A DNA stretch of 64,000 nucleotides from Enterococcus lacertideformus (GTDB taxonomy: Bacteria > Bacillota > Bacilli > Lactobacillales > Enterococcaceae), in the NCBI GenBank assembly GCA_015680865.1, contig JADAKE010000020.1, positions 62,001 through 126,000 on the forward strand, written 5' to 3'. This document shows, one piece after another, positions 36,418-45,265 of this stretch. The notes below the pieces were generated by a model, which made no database searches, was not told where the DNA came from, and worked only from the letters and a program-made list of their open reading frames with translations. The position numbers and the translations under genes are program-made. Positions within the stretch are counted from its first letter, which is position 1. Each line of letters starts with the position of its first letter.

Positions 36418-37794
36418 ATGGAAGAAGAAAAATTAACTCGAAGTCTTAGTGCACGCCATATCCAGATGATTGCCTTAGGAGGAACAATCGGCGTAGGTTT
36501 GTTTATGGGTGCTTCCTCAACCATTCGTTGGACAGGCCCTTCAGTTATGGTAGCATACGCTGTCGCAGGATTCTTTTTATATTTGATCATGCGTGCGCTA
36601 GGAGAAATGCTATACGTTGCCCCTTCAACTGGTTCTTTTGCAAATTATGCAAGTGATTATCTTCATCCCGTCGCAGGTTATCTCACTGCTTGGAATAATA
36701 TTTTTCAATTTATCGTCGTCGGTATCAGTGAAGTCATTGCTGTTGGTCAATATATGAATTATTGGTGGCCTCATCTACCAACAATAATTCCTGGTATTAT
36801 TGTTATCTTTTTTTTGATGCTTGCTAATCTAATTTCTGTCAAAGCATTTGGGGAACTAGAGTTTTGGTTTTCTCTTATTAAAGTAGGAACAATTATTTTG
36901 ATGATTTTAGTTGGTCTGGGTGTTATTCTATTTGGCTGGGGAAATCATGGACAGGCAGTAGGAATTACCAATCTTTGGAAAAATGGTGGGTTCTTTACGG
37001 GAGGCGTGAAAGGATTCTTTTTTGCTTTATCAATTGTAGTGGCATCTTACCAAGGGATTGAACTTATTGGAATGGCAGCTGGAGAAGCCGCTAATCCTAA
37101 AAAGACAATCGTCGAAGCTGTCCAATCAACAATTGGTCGCATTTTGATTTTTTACATCGGTGCAATTTTTGTTATTGTCAGCATCTATCCATGGAATCAA
37201 TTAGGAACGATTGGTTCACCTTTTATCCAAACCTTTTCTAAAATCGGGATTACATTTGCTGCTGGTTTGATCAACTTCGTCGTATTAACAGCTGCTTTAT
37301 CGGGATGTAATTCTGGAATTTTCAGCGCTAGTCGTATGATCTATAAATTAGCTATCAATGGAAAAATGTCTAAGAAATTTTTAAAACTAACTCGTCATGG
37401 CGTACCATTCTATCCTGTCGTAGCAATTTCCAGCGGGATACTTATTGGCTTGGTTTTAAACTATCTGCTCCCTTTATTGATTGATCGTTCTGAAAATATC
37501 TTTGTCTTTGTGTATAGTTCAAGTATTTTACCTGGTATGGTGCCTTGGGTAGTGATCTTGCTTAGTGAAATTGAATTTAAAAAACAACATATCGAGGAAA
37601 TGACAAAGCATCCATTTAAAATGCCTTTGTCTCCTTATACCAATTATCTTTCCTTGTTGTTTTTAGCAATCGTCTTAATCTTTATGTTGATCAATCCAGA
37701 AACAAGGATTTCTCTGATCATTGGTTTTATCTTTTTAGTCTATATGACGATTTATTATTTCTTAAGAGAACGAAGATCAAAAAACAGAATATAG
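36418..37794 (+). CDS. AAT-family amino-acid permease
   Basis: 458 residues, 12 membrane segments. The opening L-S-A-R-H-I-Q-M-I-A-L-G-G-T-I-G-V-G-L-F-M-G is the signature of the AAT (GABA/aromatic/proline permease) group of the APC superfamily, with A-G-E-A-A-N-P-K-K-T near residue 225. The substrate is not fixed; proline, GABA, D-alanine or histidine transporters look alike. AAAGGAG ribosome site. It diverges from efaC, and the shared spacer contains the metal-repressor box, though a link is not implied. Intact. Confidence 0.88.
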   Translation: MEEEKLTRSLSARHIQMIALGGTIGVGLFMGASSTIRWTGPSVMVAYAVAGFFLYLIMRALGEMLYVAPSTGSFANYASDYLHPVAGYLTAWNNIFQFIVVGISEVIAVGQYMNYWWPHLPTIIPGIIVIFFLMLANLISVKAFGELEFWFSLIKVGTIILMILVGLGVILFGWGNHGQAVGITNLWKNGGFFTGGVKGFFFALSIVVASYQGIELIGMAAGEAANPKKTIVEAVQSTIGRILIFYIGAIFVIVSIYPWNQLGTIGSPFIQTFSKIGITFAAGLINFVVLTAALSGCNSGIFSASRMIYKLAINGKMSKKFLKLTRHGVPFYPVVAISSGILIGLVLNYLLPLLIDRSENIFVFVYSSSILPGMVPWVVILLSEIEFKKQHIEEMTKHPFKMPLSPYTNYLSLLFLAIVLIFMLINPETRISLIIGFIFLVYMTIYYFLRERRSKNRI

Positions 37795-37851
37795 CCTCCT
37801 ATCCGTGTTAAAAAAACGAGAGGTTGGGACAGAAGCGTTTATACGTATTTA

Positions 37852-37892
37852 GAGTGTGAGACAAAAGTGTTCTTTACTTTTATCCCACACTC
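37852..37892. repeat. Hairpin repeat GAGTGTG...CACACTC, copy 2
   Basis: The arms GAGTGTGAGACAAAAGT and ACTTTTATCCCACACTC fold strongly. The copy at 1591-1631 is nearly identical, including GTTTATACG just upstream. Located about 60 bases after the permease stop, it may terminate that transcript. Confidence 0.7.
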
Positions 37893-38042
37893 TCTTTGAC
37901 TCTTTAAACATAGAGAGAAAATGAATACACGATGATACAAAAAGAACATCTTCGATATTTCTTGATGCTCAATACATTTGTCTCTACCTCGCTTTTTCAT
38001 TTCTTTATTTATTGACTGATTTTTTTATGACACATTGTGTAT

Positions 38043-38961
38043 TTAATTCAATCTCAATACTTCTCCAGGATTGAAAAAGTAATCATCCATTGTCATACCA
38101 TTTAAAGACAAGATCTTCTCAACTGGTACACCTGTACTCTCTGCAATTTGATTTGGGCCTTCTCCTTGACGAACGACCGTTGTAGCTGGTGCATTTTGTT
38201 CAATTGATGAAGAGTTTGTTGTTTGGCTTTGCGCTGATTGGCTAAACTCTATTTGGGCATTTTCTGTTGATGATTCACTTGTTTGTGTGGTGCTAGTATT
38301 CGTTTCTCTTTCTTCTGTATTACTCGATATTTCAGCTTGAAGCGAAGCACTTGTCCGTAAATAAACATCTGAAATCTTAGCGACATATTCAGTATAATTG
38401 GCTGAAAGTTGATTGATCCACGTCGCCAGCTCTACCCCATCTTTTGTTTGAGCAGCTTGGTATTTTTCCTGTAATTTTCTGATGCCTTCATCAGAAATTG
38501 CTTGTAGTGCTCGAGCTTTTTGGTTTGCAATCGTTGATAATCCCGTAACACCATTTTGGTTATTCTTGATTTCAGCCTGATATTCTGCAATCAACCGAGG
38601 GGTTTGTTCTTCGATTTTCTTGGTATAGGTCGTCACAATATTTTGTAATTGATCGGTGAGCGCTCCTTCATCAGATGTTTGTGTAGAACCTTGTGTTTCT
38701 TTACTTGTCACTTGTCGAGGTTTTAGTAGTTGAAGAGGTTTCATTTGACGTTGTTTCGCTGTTTTTTACCACGGTACTCTTTGCACTAGAATCATTCTTT
38801 CCATGAAAATAAAGCCCAGCTATCGCGCCTACAAGTATAAGAAAAACTGCAACAACAGCGCCTATTTTGAACAAACGCTGACGTGCCTCCTTTTTTTGTT
38901 GTTGTCTACGAGCCATTCGGACATTCATTCGTCGCTCATTTTCTTCATTCATTTCTTTCAC
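38043..38961 (-). pseudogene. Membrane-anchored LysM protein, frameshifted
   Basis: The first frame (38961-38701) gives a basic cytoplasmic tail (R-R-Q-Q-Q-K-K-E-A), one membrane helix (V-V-A-V-F-L-I-L-V-G-A) and a Ser/Thr-rich linker. The second (from about 38740 to 38043) continues the Ser/Thr linker, then a helical stretch, and ends in a LysM-like module (V-R-Q-G-E-G-P-N-Q-I-A...N-P-G-E-V-L-R-L-N). The frames overlap at 38701-38744, so the one-base slip lies in or near A-C-A-A-G-T repeats there. Intact homologs would be about 300-residue cell-wall-associated proteins. Broken, unless the slip is a sequencing error. Confidence 0.75.
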
Positions 38962-39060
38962 CGCCCATTTGTATATAAAATAGCGTTCCCATTTCTACTT
39001 TAAGTCTATTGTAGCAAATAATTCATCTTATGAACATTTTTAACTGTGTTATTTATAAGT

Positions 39061-39228
39061 TTACCATTTTTGATGGTTCCAAGACTCGCCATCAATTTCA
39101 CCTTGCAACTGTTCTTTTCTTTCAGAAATTTCCAATAAAATCTTTTTTGTTTCATGTAATAAAGCTTTTGTTTCGTAATCTGAGGCTAAACTTAATTCTT
39201 CAATTTGTTTTAAGAGCCATTTTTCCAC
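39061..39228 (-). CDS. 55-residue helical protein downstream of the oxidoreductase
   Basis: A short frame starting GTG at 39226-39228, ten bases after AAAGGAG and seven bases beyond the stop of the oxidoreductase gene, whose last codons form that ribosome site. The peptide is highly charged and amphipathic (E-K-W-L-L-K-Q-I-E-E-L ... I-L-L-E-I-S-E-R-K-E-Q-L-Q-G-E-I), so a coiled-coil is likely. It ends N-H-Q-K-W. No family recognised. The spacing, ribosome site and codon pattern support a real gene co-translated with its neighbour. Confidence 0.55.
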   Translation of the reverse strand: MEKWLLKQIEELSLASDYETKALLHETKKILLEISERKEQLQGEIDGESWNHQKW

Positions 39229-39235
39229 CAGCTGA

Positions 39236-39904
39236 TTACTCCTTTAATTCTTGTAGGATAAACATTAATTCTTCAATTTCTTCTTTTTCTTTCGCTAAAT
39301 AATCAATCACATATTCTTGCTTCGTTTGTTCCATTACTGGGAACAAAGCGAGATTTTTTAGTTGTTCAATGAACCATTCGATCCGATGGACTAAAGTTGA
39401 TTTACCTTCTAAAGTGAGATACTGTTGGTAAGCAATCAAACGTTCCCATTTCTTTTCTTCTGTTTGATATATAAACTGCGCCATAACAAAAGGCGGTAAA
39501 AAAGTCATATTAAACTTATGAGCGATCCGCTGATAGGGTCTTAAAAACTCAGAAATAGTATATTCTTCTTTGCCACCAGCCTGATATTCTTTTTCAGAGA
39601 CCCCTGTTGTTAAAACGATACCTAGTTCTTTTTTGTTTAACATTTGTGTCGCATGTTCTAAAACCGTATCCTGCCACCGTTTCAAGTATGCAGGTGCACT
39701 ATACCAATAAAAAGGAAATTGAAAAATAATTCGATCGTGCATTCTTAATAATTCTAATTCTGCCCCAAGATCAATTGTTCCGTCTGGATAATGAGCTTCT
39801 AGATGATGCCAAGTCACGTCTAAACGGCTCGTTGCTTCTTTAAAAAACTGCTGATTCAAAGAAGTTTCAATTGATGGATGGCTAACGATAATCAGGCTCT
39901 TCAT
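39236..39904 (-). CDS. NAD(P)H:quinone oxidoreductase-like flavodoxin-fold protein
   Basis: 222 residues. The flavodoxin-like fold of the NQO/KefF/MdaB group is seen in I-I-V-S-H-P near the start, F-Q-F-P-F-Y-W-Y-S-A-P-A-Y-L-K-R-W near residue 62, and L-T-T-G-V-S near 98. It probably reduces quinones or similar acceptors by two electrons with FMN or FAD. The C-terminus extends beyond typical members with a helical, acidic tail that overlaps the ribosome site of the next small gene. Intact. Confidence 0.82.
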   Translation of the reverse strand: MKSLIIVSHPSIETSLNQQFFKEATSRLDVTWHHLEAHYPDGTIDLGAELELLRMHDRIIFQFPFYWYSAPAYLKRWQDTVLEHATQMLNKKELGIVLTTGVSEKEYQAGGKEEYTISEFLRPYQRIAHKFNMTFLPPFVMAQFIYQTEEKKWERLIAYQQYLTLEGKSTLVHRIEWFIEQLKNLALFPVMEQTKQEYVIDYLAKEKEEIEELMFILQELKE

Positions 39905-39981
39905 TGCTTTTCTCCTTTTTCATTCTTTCTGTTTTATAGTTTAGCATAGAACGAAAAATGTCATTAGTCTCATGCTTTTAA

Positions 39982-40888
39982 TCACGTTGACCAAGAAACG
40001 ATTTCTTGTTCTTCTAATTCTTTCTTTAAAGTACCTAAAGAAAGATCTTTTGACCCTTCGTTTTTCATCCGTTTACGATAACTAGTGGCGGTCTCTCCCG
40101 TTGTTTTTTTAAACATTCGACTAAATACCACCAAACTATTGAATCCAACTTGATAGGCGATACTTTCTACCGAATCATCAGTCAAAGAAAGCAAAAAAGC
40201 AGCTCGATTGATACGAACACCAATCAAATACTCTTTGATACTTGTACCTAATTGATTTTTAAATACTCTTGAGAGATGGCTACGATTTACTGACAAATAT
40301 CGTGCAATTTCTTCTACTGTTAATTTATCTGGATAATGCTCTTCAATATATTTGACCACCTCAATTGCTAAAGGAGAATAAACTTTTGGGATACCAAGAC
40401 CTATCTTTCCTCCATCTTTAAGTAGTGTCGCCAAGAAACGATATGTTAATGCAGTTAATTCCAATTCATCTGCTAACACTTCTTGTGAATGATGAATACA
40501 TTCCAGAATGATATCGATATTAAGTAGAGATTCCTGCTGACACCATTGTATACTGGTCCTCTTTGAACAAGGAACGTTGAATGATTGCTTTAGCTAAAGG
40601 TCCATCAAAAGCTAACCAGCAATAGACCCAAGGATCTTCACCATCTGCTAAATAAAAAGTAGAATCACCGGGACGAATGAGAAAAAGATCTCCTTTTCGT
40701 AATTGATATTGTTGCTCTTTCACATGATATGTCCCTTTTCCTTCTATAACAACGTGTAAAACATAATCTTGTCTAATAGCAGGTCCAAATGAATGATAAG
40801 GTAAGGTTTTAGAGAAGCCACAAAAATCAAAATATAACTCTTTTTCCACTTTTTGGTTTTCTTTTTTAAAAAATATTGCTTGCTCCAT
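39982..40888 (-). pseudogene. AraC-family regulator of the galactose cluster, frameshifted
   Basis: The N-terminal frame holds the cupin sensor (Y-V-L-H-V-V-I-E-G-K-G-T-Y, L-R-K-G-D-L-F-L-I-R-P-G). The second frame holds both helix-turn-helix motifs (V-E-E-I-A-R-Y-L-S-V-N-R-S-H-L-S-R-V-F-K and V-E-S-I-A-Y-Q-V-G-F). The frame slips near 40515-40530; restoring it gives a normal length of about 300 residues. It diverges from the galactose permease/galM/galK genes and resembles MsmR/RafR-type activators. The break would probably remove induction of the cluster. Confidence 0.85.
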
Positions 40889-40975
40889 AGATAACTCTCC
40901 TTTTCACTTACTTTACTCTTTTTATTCTCTAACATGCAACAAAAAGTTAAACAATAGTCACAGAAGTACATTGCA

Positions 40976-40990
40976 TAGAAAACGTTTTCC
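40976..40990. promoter_or_regulatory. cre-like site between the AraC gene and the gal genes
   Basis: GAAAACGTTTTC is a perfect palindrome matching the core of a CcpA site, with two outer positions off consensus. It lies 95 bases before the permease start. Confidence 0.55.
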
Positions 40991-41083
40991 TGATAAGGTC
41001 GGTAGTAGAAAAAGTTCTTTATCTTTTATTGTAATCGGTTCATTTTTAATTGTATATTTAAATTAAGAAGGAATTCGATAATT

Positions 41084-41844
41084 ATGAAAAAAATGAAAAA
41101 GTAAACAACAAAGATGTCTTCAAAACAATTGCTCAAAATGACCAATTGCTGAGGTTAGCACTTTCTTATATCGCTTATGCTATTACCAATGTGATAACAA
41201 CTGCTGTTTTATCTTACTTCTTTAAATATGTCTTAGGGCAACCAACACAATTCTGGCTTGTAGACTTATTACAAGTTTGGACTAATTACAGTTCTCTGCA
41301 TTGACTCGCTTGATTTCTCGTTGCTATATGTAATTAGGTGGGCTTGCCATGATGATCAGCTCATACTTTTTCTTTTCCATTGCAAATACAAGTTTCCTCC
41401 CAGTAATTATTGGCCTTATTTTATTCTATTTCCTACAACAGTTGATTTTTCTATCATCTTTGATGACTATCACTGATTCTGTAAAATATGGGCAATGGAA
41501 AAACGGGAGTCGTAATGAACCAGCCACTTTATCTATCCGACCATCATTAGATAAAATCGCTGGAGTTTTATCAAATGGTATCGTAGTTTTTGTAGCGATT
41601 GCTGCTGTGATAACTAGCAATGTAACTGCTACAGATATTATCACCCATGACATCGTCACTTTTAACCCATATGCTTTTTATGTTCTGGTAACATTAATGC
41701 TCTTTTTAGCGATTATTTTCACTTAGAAAATTCATTTAACAGAGAAGAGACATGTAGATCGTAAACGAATTAGAAAATAAACTCAGTTAGCAACAAGAAA
41801 GTAAACCTGATTTAGCAGACGACTTTATCATTCCACAACATTAA
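41084..41844 (+). pseudogene. GPH-family galactoside permease (LacS/GalP-like), heavily decayed
   Basis: A ribosome site and ATG-A(7) start run straight into the middle of a GPH transporter: D-V-F-K-T-I-A-Q-N-D-Q-L-L normally lies past residue 200. The first half is therefore deleted, apparently at the A run. The remainder is broken at least three more times. Recognisable pieces are F-F-K-Y-V-L-G (first frame), I-T-D-S-V-K-Y-G-Q-W-K-N-G-S-R-N-E plus R-P-S-L-D-K-I-A-G near 41470-41570, and a C-terminal K-I-H-L-T-E stretch with two in-frame stops. Not functional. Confidence 0.88.
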
Positions 41845-41858
41845 GAAAGGAATCTATT

Positions 41859-42893
41859 ATGACAATTACAGAAAAAGATTTTGGACAAGGATATCGGTTG
41901 ATTACTTTGACAAATAAATGCGGGCTTCAATTAGCTGTCACTGATTTAGGCGCACGTATCGTACGATTAGCTATACACAACAAAGAGTTAGTTTTGGGAT
42001 TTGATTCTGCCCAAGAATATCTATCTAAAGACGCCTATATTGGTGCTTCCATTGGTCGAACAGCTGGAAGAATCGAAAATGGGCAATTTTCCCTCAATGA
42101 CCAAACTTATCAATTACACGTGGATCCTGTGACCGGTCATACGCTTCATGGTGGCTCTCCAGGGTTTGAAACAAAAAAATGGTCTTATCAAATATTTGAG
42201 AACGAGCAAGAATGCACTGTTAAATTTAATACTTTAAGCCCTGATGGTGAACACGGTTTTCCTGGAAATTTATCGGTAGAAGTTTGCTACACACTGACGA
42301 AAGACAATGTATGGCGTGTCCAAACATGTGCCATTAGTGACAAAGAAACACTGTTTAACCCTACCAACCATGTCTATTTCAACTTGACAGGTGATGTCAC
42401 ACAATCGATTGACGAACATACTCTCTGGTTAGATAGTGATTATTTCGCCCCATTAAGAGCGGATAGTATCCCTATTGGCATAAAGACAGCTGTTATAGAT
42501 ACACCGTTTGATTTTCGCACACCTAAAACACTTGCTTCGGTCTTTGCTAGCGACTTCGAACAAAAAAATCTTTTTGATGGGATTGATCATCCTTTCTTTT
42601 TAAATAAACAAGGACTTAAAAATGTATCCGCGTATTTACTTAGTCCAGATAAGAAAGTGAAAGTAAGTGTCTCCACAGATGCATCAAGCGTTGTCTTATT
42701 TACAGCTAATTTTGGGCTAGATACGCCAGAAATACATGGAAAAAAATCAGCAAATCACGGAGGCATTACATTTGAAACACAAATCGCTCCCGGTGCAGAA
42801 CAATATCCAACTTTCGGCAATGTTTATTTAGCTCCTCATACTACTTTTAAAACAGTCACAGAATTTAAAATCGAATGGAGAGAGGACGTTTAA
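41859..42893 (+). CDS. galM: Aldose 1-epimerase (galactose mutarotase)
   Basis: Interconverts alpha and beta anomers of galactose so that GalK can use them. 344 residues. The motif I-G-R-T-A-G-R-I is near 62, the catalytic His in H-T-L-H-G-G near 92, N-P-T-N-H-V-Y-F-N near 167 with the second His, and the catalytic Glu in G-I-T-F-E-T-Q near 305. AAAGGAA precedes the ATG. It ends two bases before galK, so translation is coupled. Intact while the permease upstream is not. Confidence 0.93.
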   Translation: MTITEKDFGQGYRLITLTNKCGLQLAVTDLGARIVRLAIHNKELVLGFDSAQEYLSKDAYIGASIGRTAGRIENGQFSLNDQTYQLHVDPVTGHTLHGGSPGFETKKWSYQIFENEQECTVKFNTLSPDGEHGFPGNLSVEVCYTLTKDNVWRVQTCAISDKETLFNPTNHVYFNLTGDVTQSIDEHTLWLDSDYFAPLRADSIPIGIKTAVIDTPFDFRTPKTLASVFASDFEQKNLFDGIDHPFFLNKQGLKNVSAYLLSPDKKVKVSVSTDASSVVLFTANFGLDTPEIHGKKSANHGGITFETQIAPGAEQYPTFGNVYLAPHTTFKTVTEFKIEWREDV

Positions 42894-42895
42894 CA

Positions 42896-44083
42896 ATGGA
42901 AATCAAACGAAACTTAAATACAAAATTTGCAGAAATCTTTGGCCCTAAAAAAACCACACAATACTTTTCACCAGGAAGAATCAATCTCATTGGAGAACAC
43001 ACTGACTATAATGGAGGTCACGTTTTCCCTGCTTCAATCACTTATGGAACCCAGGGCGTGGCAGCACCTCGTAAAGACAATAAAATCTTAGTATACTCAA
43101 CGAATTTTGAAGACGATGGCGTGATCAACTTTACATTGAATGAGTTAGATTTTGATAAAAAAGCTGGTTGGGCAAACTATGTCAAAGGGATGATCTTAAA
43201 ACTAAAAGAAGTCGGCTATACATTCGACCATGGTTTTGAATTATTAGTAGAAGGTACCATCCCTAACGGTGCAGGTCTTTCAAGTAGCGCTTCTTTAGAA
43301 TTATTAGTGGGTGTCGTATTAGAAGATTTATTTGACCTAGCGATTGATCGCCTTGAATTAGTCCAAACAGGACAAAAAGTTGAAAATGAATTTATTGGTG
43401 TAAATTCAGGAATCATGGATCAGTTTGCCATTGGTTTTGGTGAGTTAGACAAAGCAATTTTGCTTGATACAAACACTTTAAAGTATGAAATGGTTCCAGT
43501 AAAATTAGATGGTTATGCCGTAGTCATCATGAATACCAATAAGCGCCGTGAATTAGCCGATTCTAAATACAATGAACGTCGTAGTGAATGTGAAAAAGCA
43601 TTAGCACTTTTACAAAGAAAATTAAACATCCAAACATTAGGGGACTTGGATGCAGAAACATTTGAAGCGAATAGCGATTTGATTGACGATGAAACCTTGA
43701 TTCGCCGTGCTCGTCATGCAGTTACTGAAAACCAACGAACATTAGAAGCTAAAGCTGAACTAGTACAAGGAAACTTGGCTGCTTTTGGTCAATTATTAAA
43801 TGCTTCACACGATTCGTTGAGACATGATTATGAAGTAACTGGTATCGAGCTTGATACATTAGTCGATGCAGCTCAAAAACAAGAAGGTGTTCTAGGCGCA
43901 CGTATGACAGGAGCTGGCTTCGGTGGCTGTGCGATCGCATTAGTCAAAGAAGAAAATATCCCTAACTTTAAAAACAAGGTTTATGATGAATACTTAGACG
44001 TCGTTGGCTACGCACCAGAATTTTATGTGGCACACATCGGCAATGGTACTACAAAGATCATGCAAGAAAGTGTTTCAGCTTAA
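42896..44083 (+). CDS. galK: Galactokinase
   Basis: Phosphorylates galactose to galactose 1-phosphate. 395 residues of the GHMP kinase family: galactokinase signature [15 protein letters not shown] near residue 27, ATP loop G-A-G-L-S-S-S-A-S near 125, catalytic Asp in I-M-D-Q-F-A, and C-terminal [12 protein letters not shown] near 340. The ATG at 42896 is favoured by GAGAGGAC upstream and standard length. No galT or galE follows; a strong terminator ends the cluster. Confidence 0.95.
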   Translation: MEIKRNLNTKFAEIFGPKKTTQYFSPGRINLIGEHTDYNGGHVFPASITYGTQGVAAPRKDNKILVYSTNFEDDGVINFTLNELDFDKKAGWANYVKGMILKLKEVGYTFDHGFELLVEGTIPNGAGLSSSASLELLVGVVLEDLFDLAIDRLELVQTGQKVENEFIGVNSGIMDQFAIGFGELDKAILLDTNTLKYEMVPVKLDGYAVVIMNTNKRRELADSKYNERRSECEKALALLQRKLNIQTLGDLDAETFEANSDLIDDETLIRRARHAVTENQRTLEAKAELVQGNLAAFGQLLNASHDSLRHDYEVTGIELDTLVDAAQKQEGVLGARMTGAGFGGCAIALVKEENIPNFKNKVYDEYLDVVGYAPEFYVAHIGNGTTKIMQESVSA

Positions 44084-44208
44084 TCCAACAAAAGAAATGT
44101 AAGGTAGTTCAACGTTACGGTTAAAAAGAATAAAGCAAAATTAAGATCGTCACTTTTTCCAAAAAAACAAACGATCATGAAGTGCTACCTGATAATAAAT
44201 ATTAAAAT

Positions 44209-44261
44209 AAAGACCGACCGCCAAAAGTTCATTTAAACAACTTTTGGCGGTCGGTCTTTTT
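44209..44261. terminator. Bidirectional terminator after galK
   Basis: An 18-bp stem, GACCGACCGCCAAAAGTT with its complement, a short AT loop and a T tail. It serves converging genes on both sides. Confidence 0.93.
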
Positions 44262-44307
44262 GTAGCTAATTTCCTTACCGCATCCATTTCCAATAAAACA
44301 TCTACTA

Positions 44308-44704
44308 TTATTGAAATAAATACGCATGATACGTTTGATCTTTGATTCGTTTTTGCCATTCAGGATCATGTTTTGGTACAGTGGCTATTTCTTTAAATTT
44401 GTATGGTCCTAATTCAAAAAACTGTTGAAGGATCTGATTCACTTGCTCAAATAAAGCTGGACGCTCCATCCTATTTTTGACGGTCAGTTGCTGATCAGCT
44501 ATACGAAAAGTCACATTTCCTAATTCGTCAGAAACATTGATCGTCTTGCCCGCTCTACTCAACTGGCGAACCCACAGTCAAATCAGCAATGATTGCTGTT
44601 TTCGTTCCTAATTGCAACGAATAGATCGCAGCATCTACGATACCACAGGCATTACAACCACCTTCTGTTAACTCACTTTTTCTAGTGATTTGTACTTCCA
44701 TCAT
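44308..44704 (-). pseudogene. Small cysteine-containing protein, frameshifted
   Basis: The first frame gives V-Q-I-T-R-K-S-E-L-T-E-G-G-C-N-A-C-G-I-V-D-A-A-I-Y-S-L-Q-style sequence (broken here for brevity) and ends in TAG at 44555-44557. The next frame carries on with R-A-G-K-T-I-N-V-S-D-E-L-G-N-V-T-F-R. Together about 131 residues. The C-x-x-C pair after G-G suggests a metal or redox site. Family not recognised. It overlaps the end of the upstream 78-residue gene by 23 bases. Confidence 0.6.
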
Positions 44705-44918
44705 TCTGGGTCACCTTCTTCCTATTATAGCTCTGTTTTTTATTATTCGCGTTCTTTGCTCTTCTTTTCTTCATTTCCAAGCGAGCAGCTTCTCGCAGAC
44801 AACGTACATGACAATTGACATAAGTTAACACCACTTCATCTGATTCTTGTTCAAATCCCCAAAAAGATATAGCTATCCTTCCTATTCTATTTATTTTTAT
44901 ATCGAATCTTTCAATCAT
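44682..44918 (-). CDS. Small basic protein, unknown function
   Basis: 78 residues: an N-terminal part with V-N-C-H-V-R-C-L-R-E-A-A-R (two Cys) and a very basic, low-complexity tail (N-A-N-N-K-K-Q-S-Y-N-R-K-K). It starts with ATG and overlaps the start of the next minus-strand gene, which argues for an operon. No family recognised; moderate doubt that it is expressed. Confidence 0.45.
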   Translation of the reverse strand: MIERFDIKINRIGRIAISFWGFEQESDEVVLTYVNCHVRCLREAARLEMKKRRAKNANNKKQSYNRKKVTQNDGSTNH

Positions 44919-45130
44919 TGACTTGTTTACAAATAACTAACGCTTTTTGACTTAATTTTTTTTAGCATAAATAAAAATGGAAAGTTCGTCAATGAAATCA
45001 AGAAAGTATAATAAAACAAAATAGAAACATTTCTTTTTATTATTGTATAAAAAGCCGAGACCCATAAAATATAATGTATACTTTTTATGAGTTTCGACTA
45101 TTATTATTTTTTATAAAATATGAATCTTAT

Positions 45131-45265
45131 TGAAACTTGTTCTATTTACAATATTCAAAATGCTGACTTTCAGCACTTGTTCAAAAACTTGTAAAATATG
45201 AAAAACTGTTTTTCTCTATTCGTTCTTATTGCTTGATGCAGAACAGCCTTTTCACAACCTCTTTT
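45131..45265. repeat. Terminator-linked dispersed repeat after pepF
   Basis: Contains ATTCAAA.GCTG, ACTGTTTTTCTCTATTCGTT, CTTATTG and TTTTCACAACCTCTTTT, all shared with 52427-52745. On the minus strand GGCTGTT and AAACAG flank a stem followed by TTTTT, so it probably terminates pepF. The wider 347-base spacer (44919-45265) has no gene. Confidence 0.6.
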
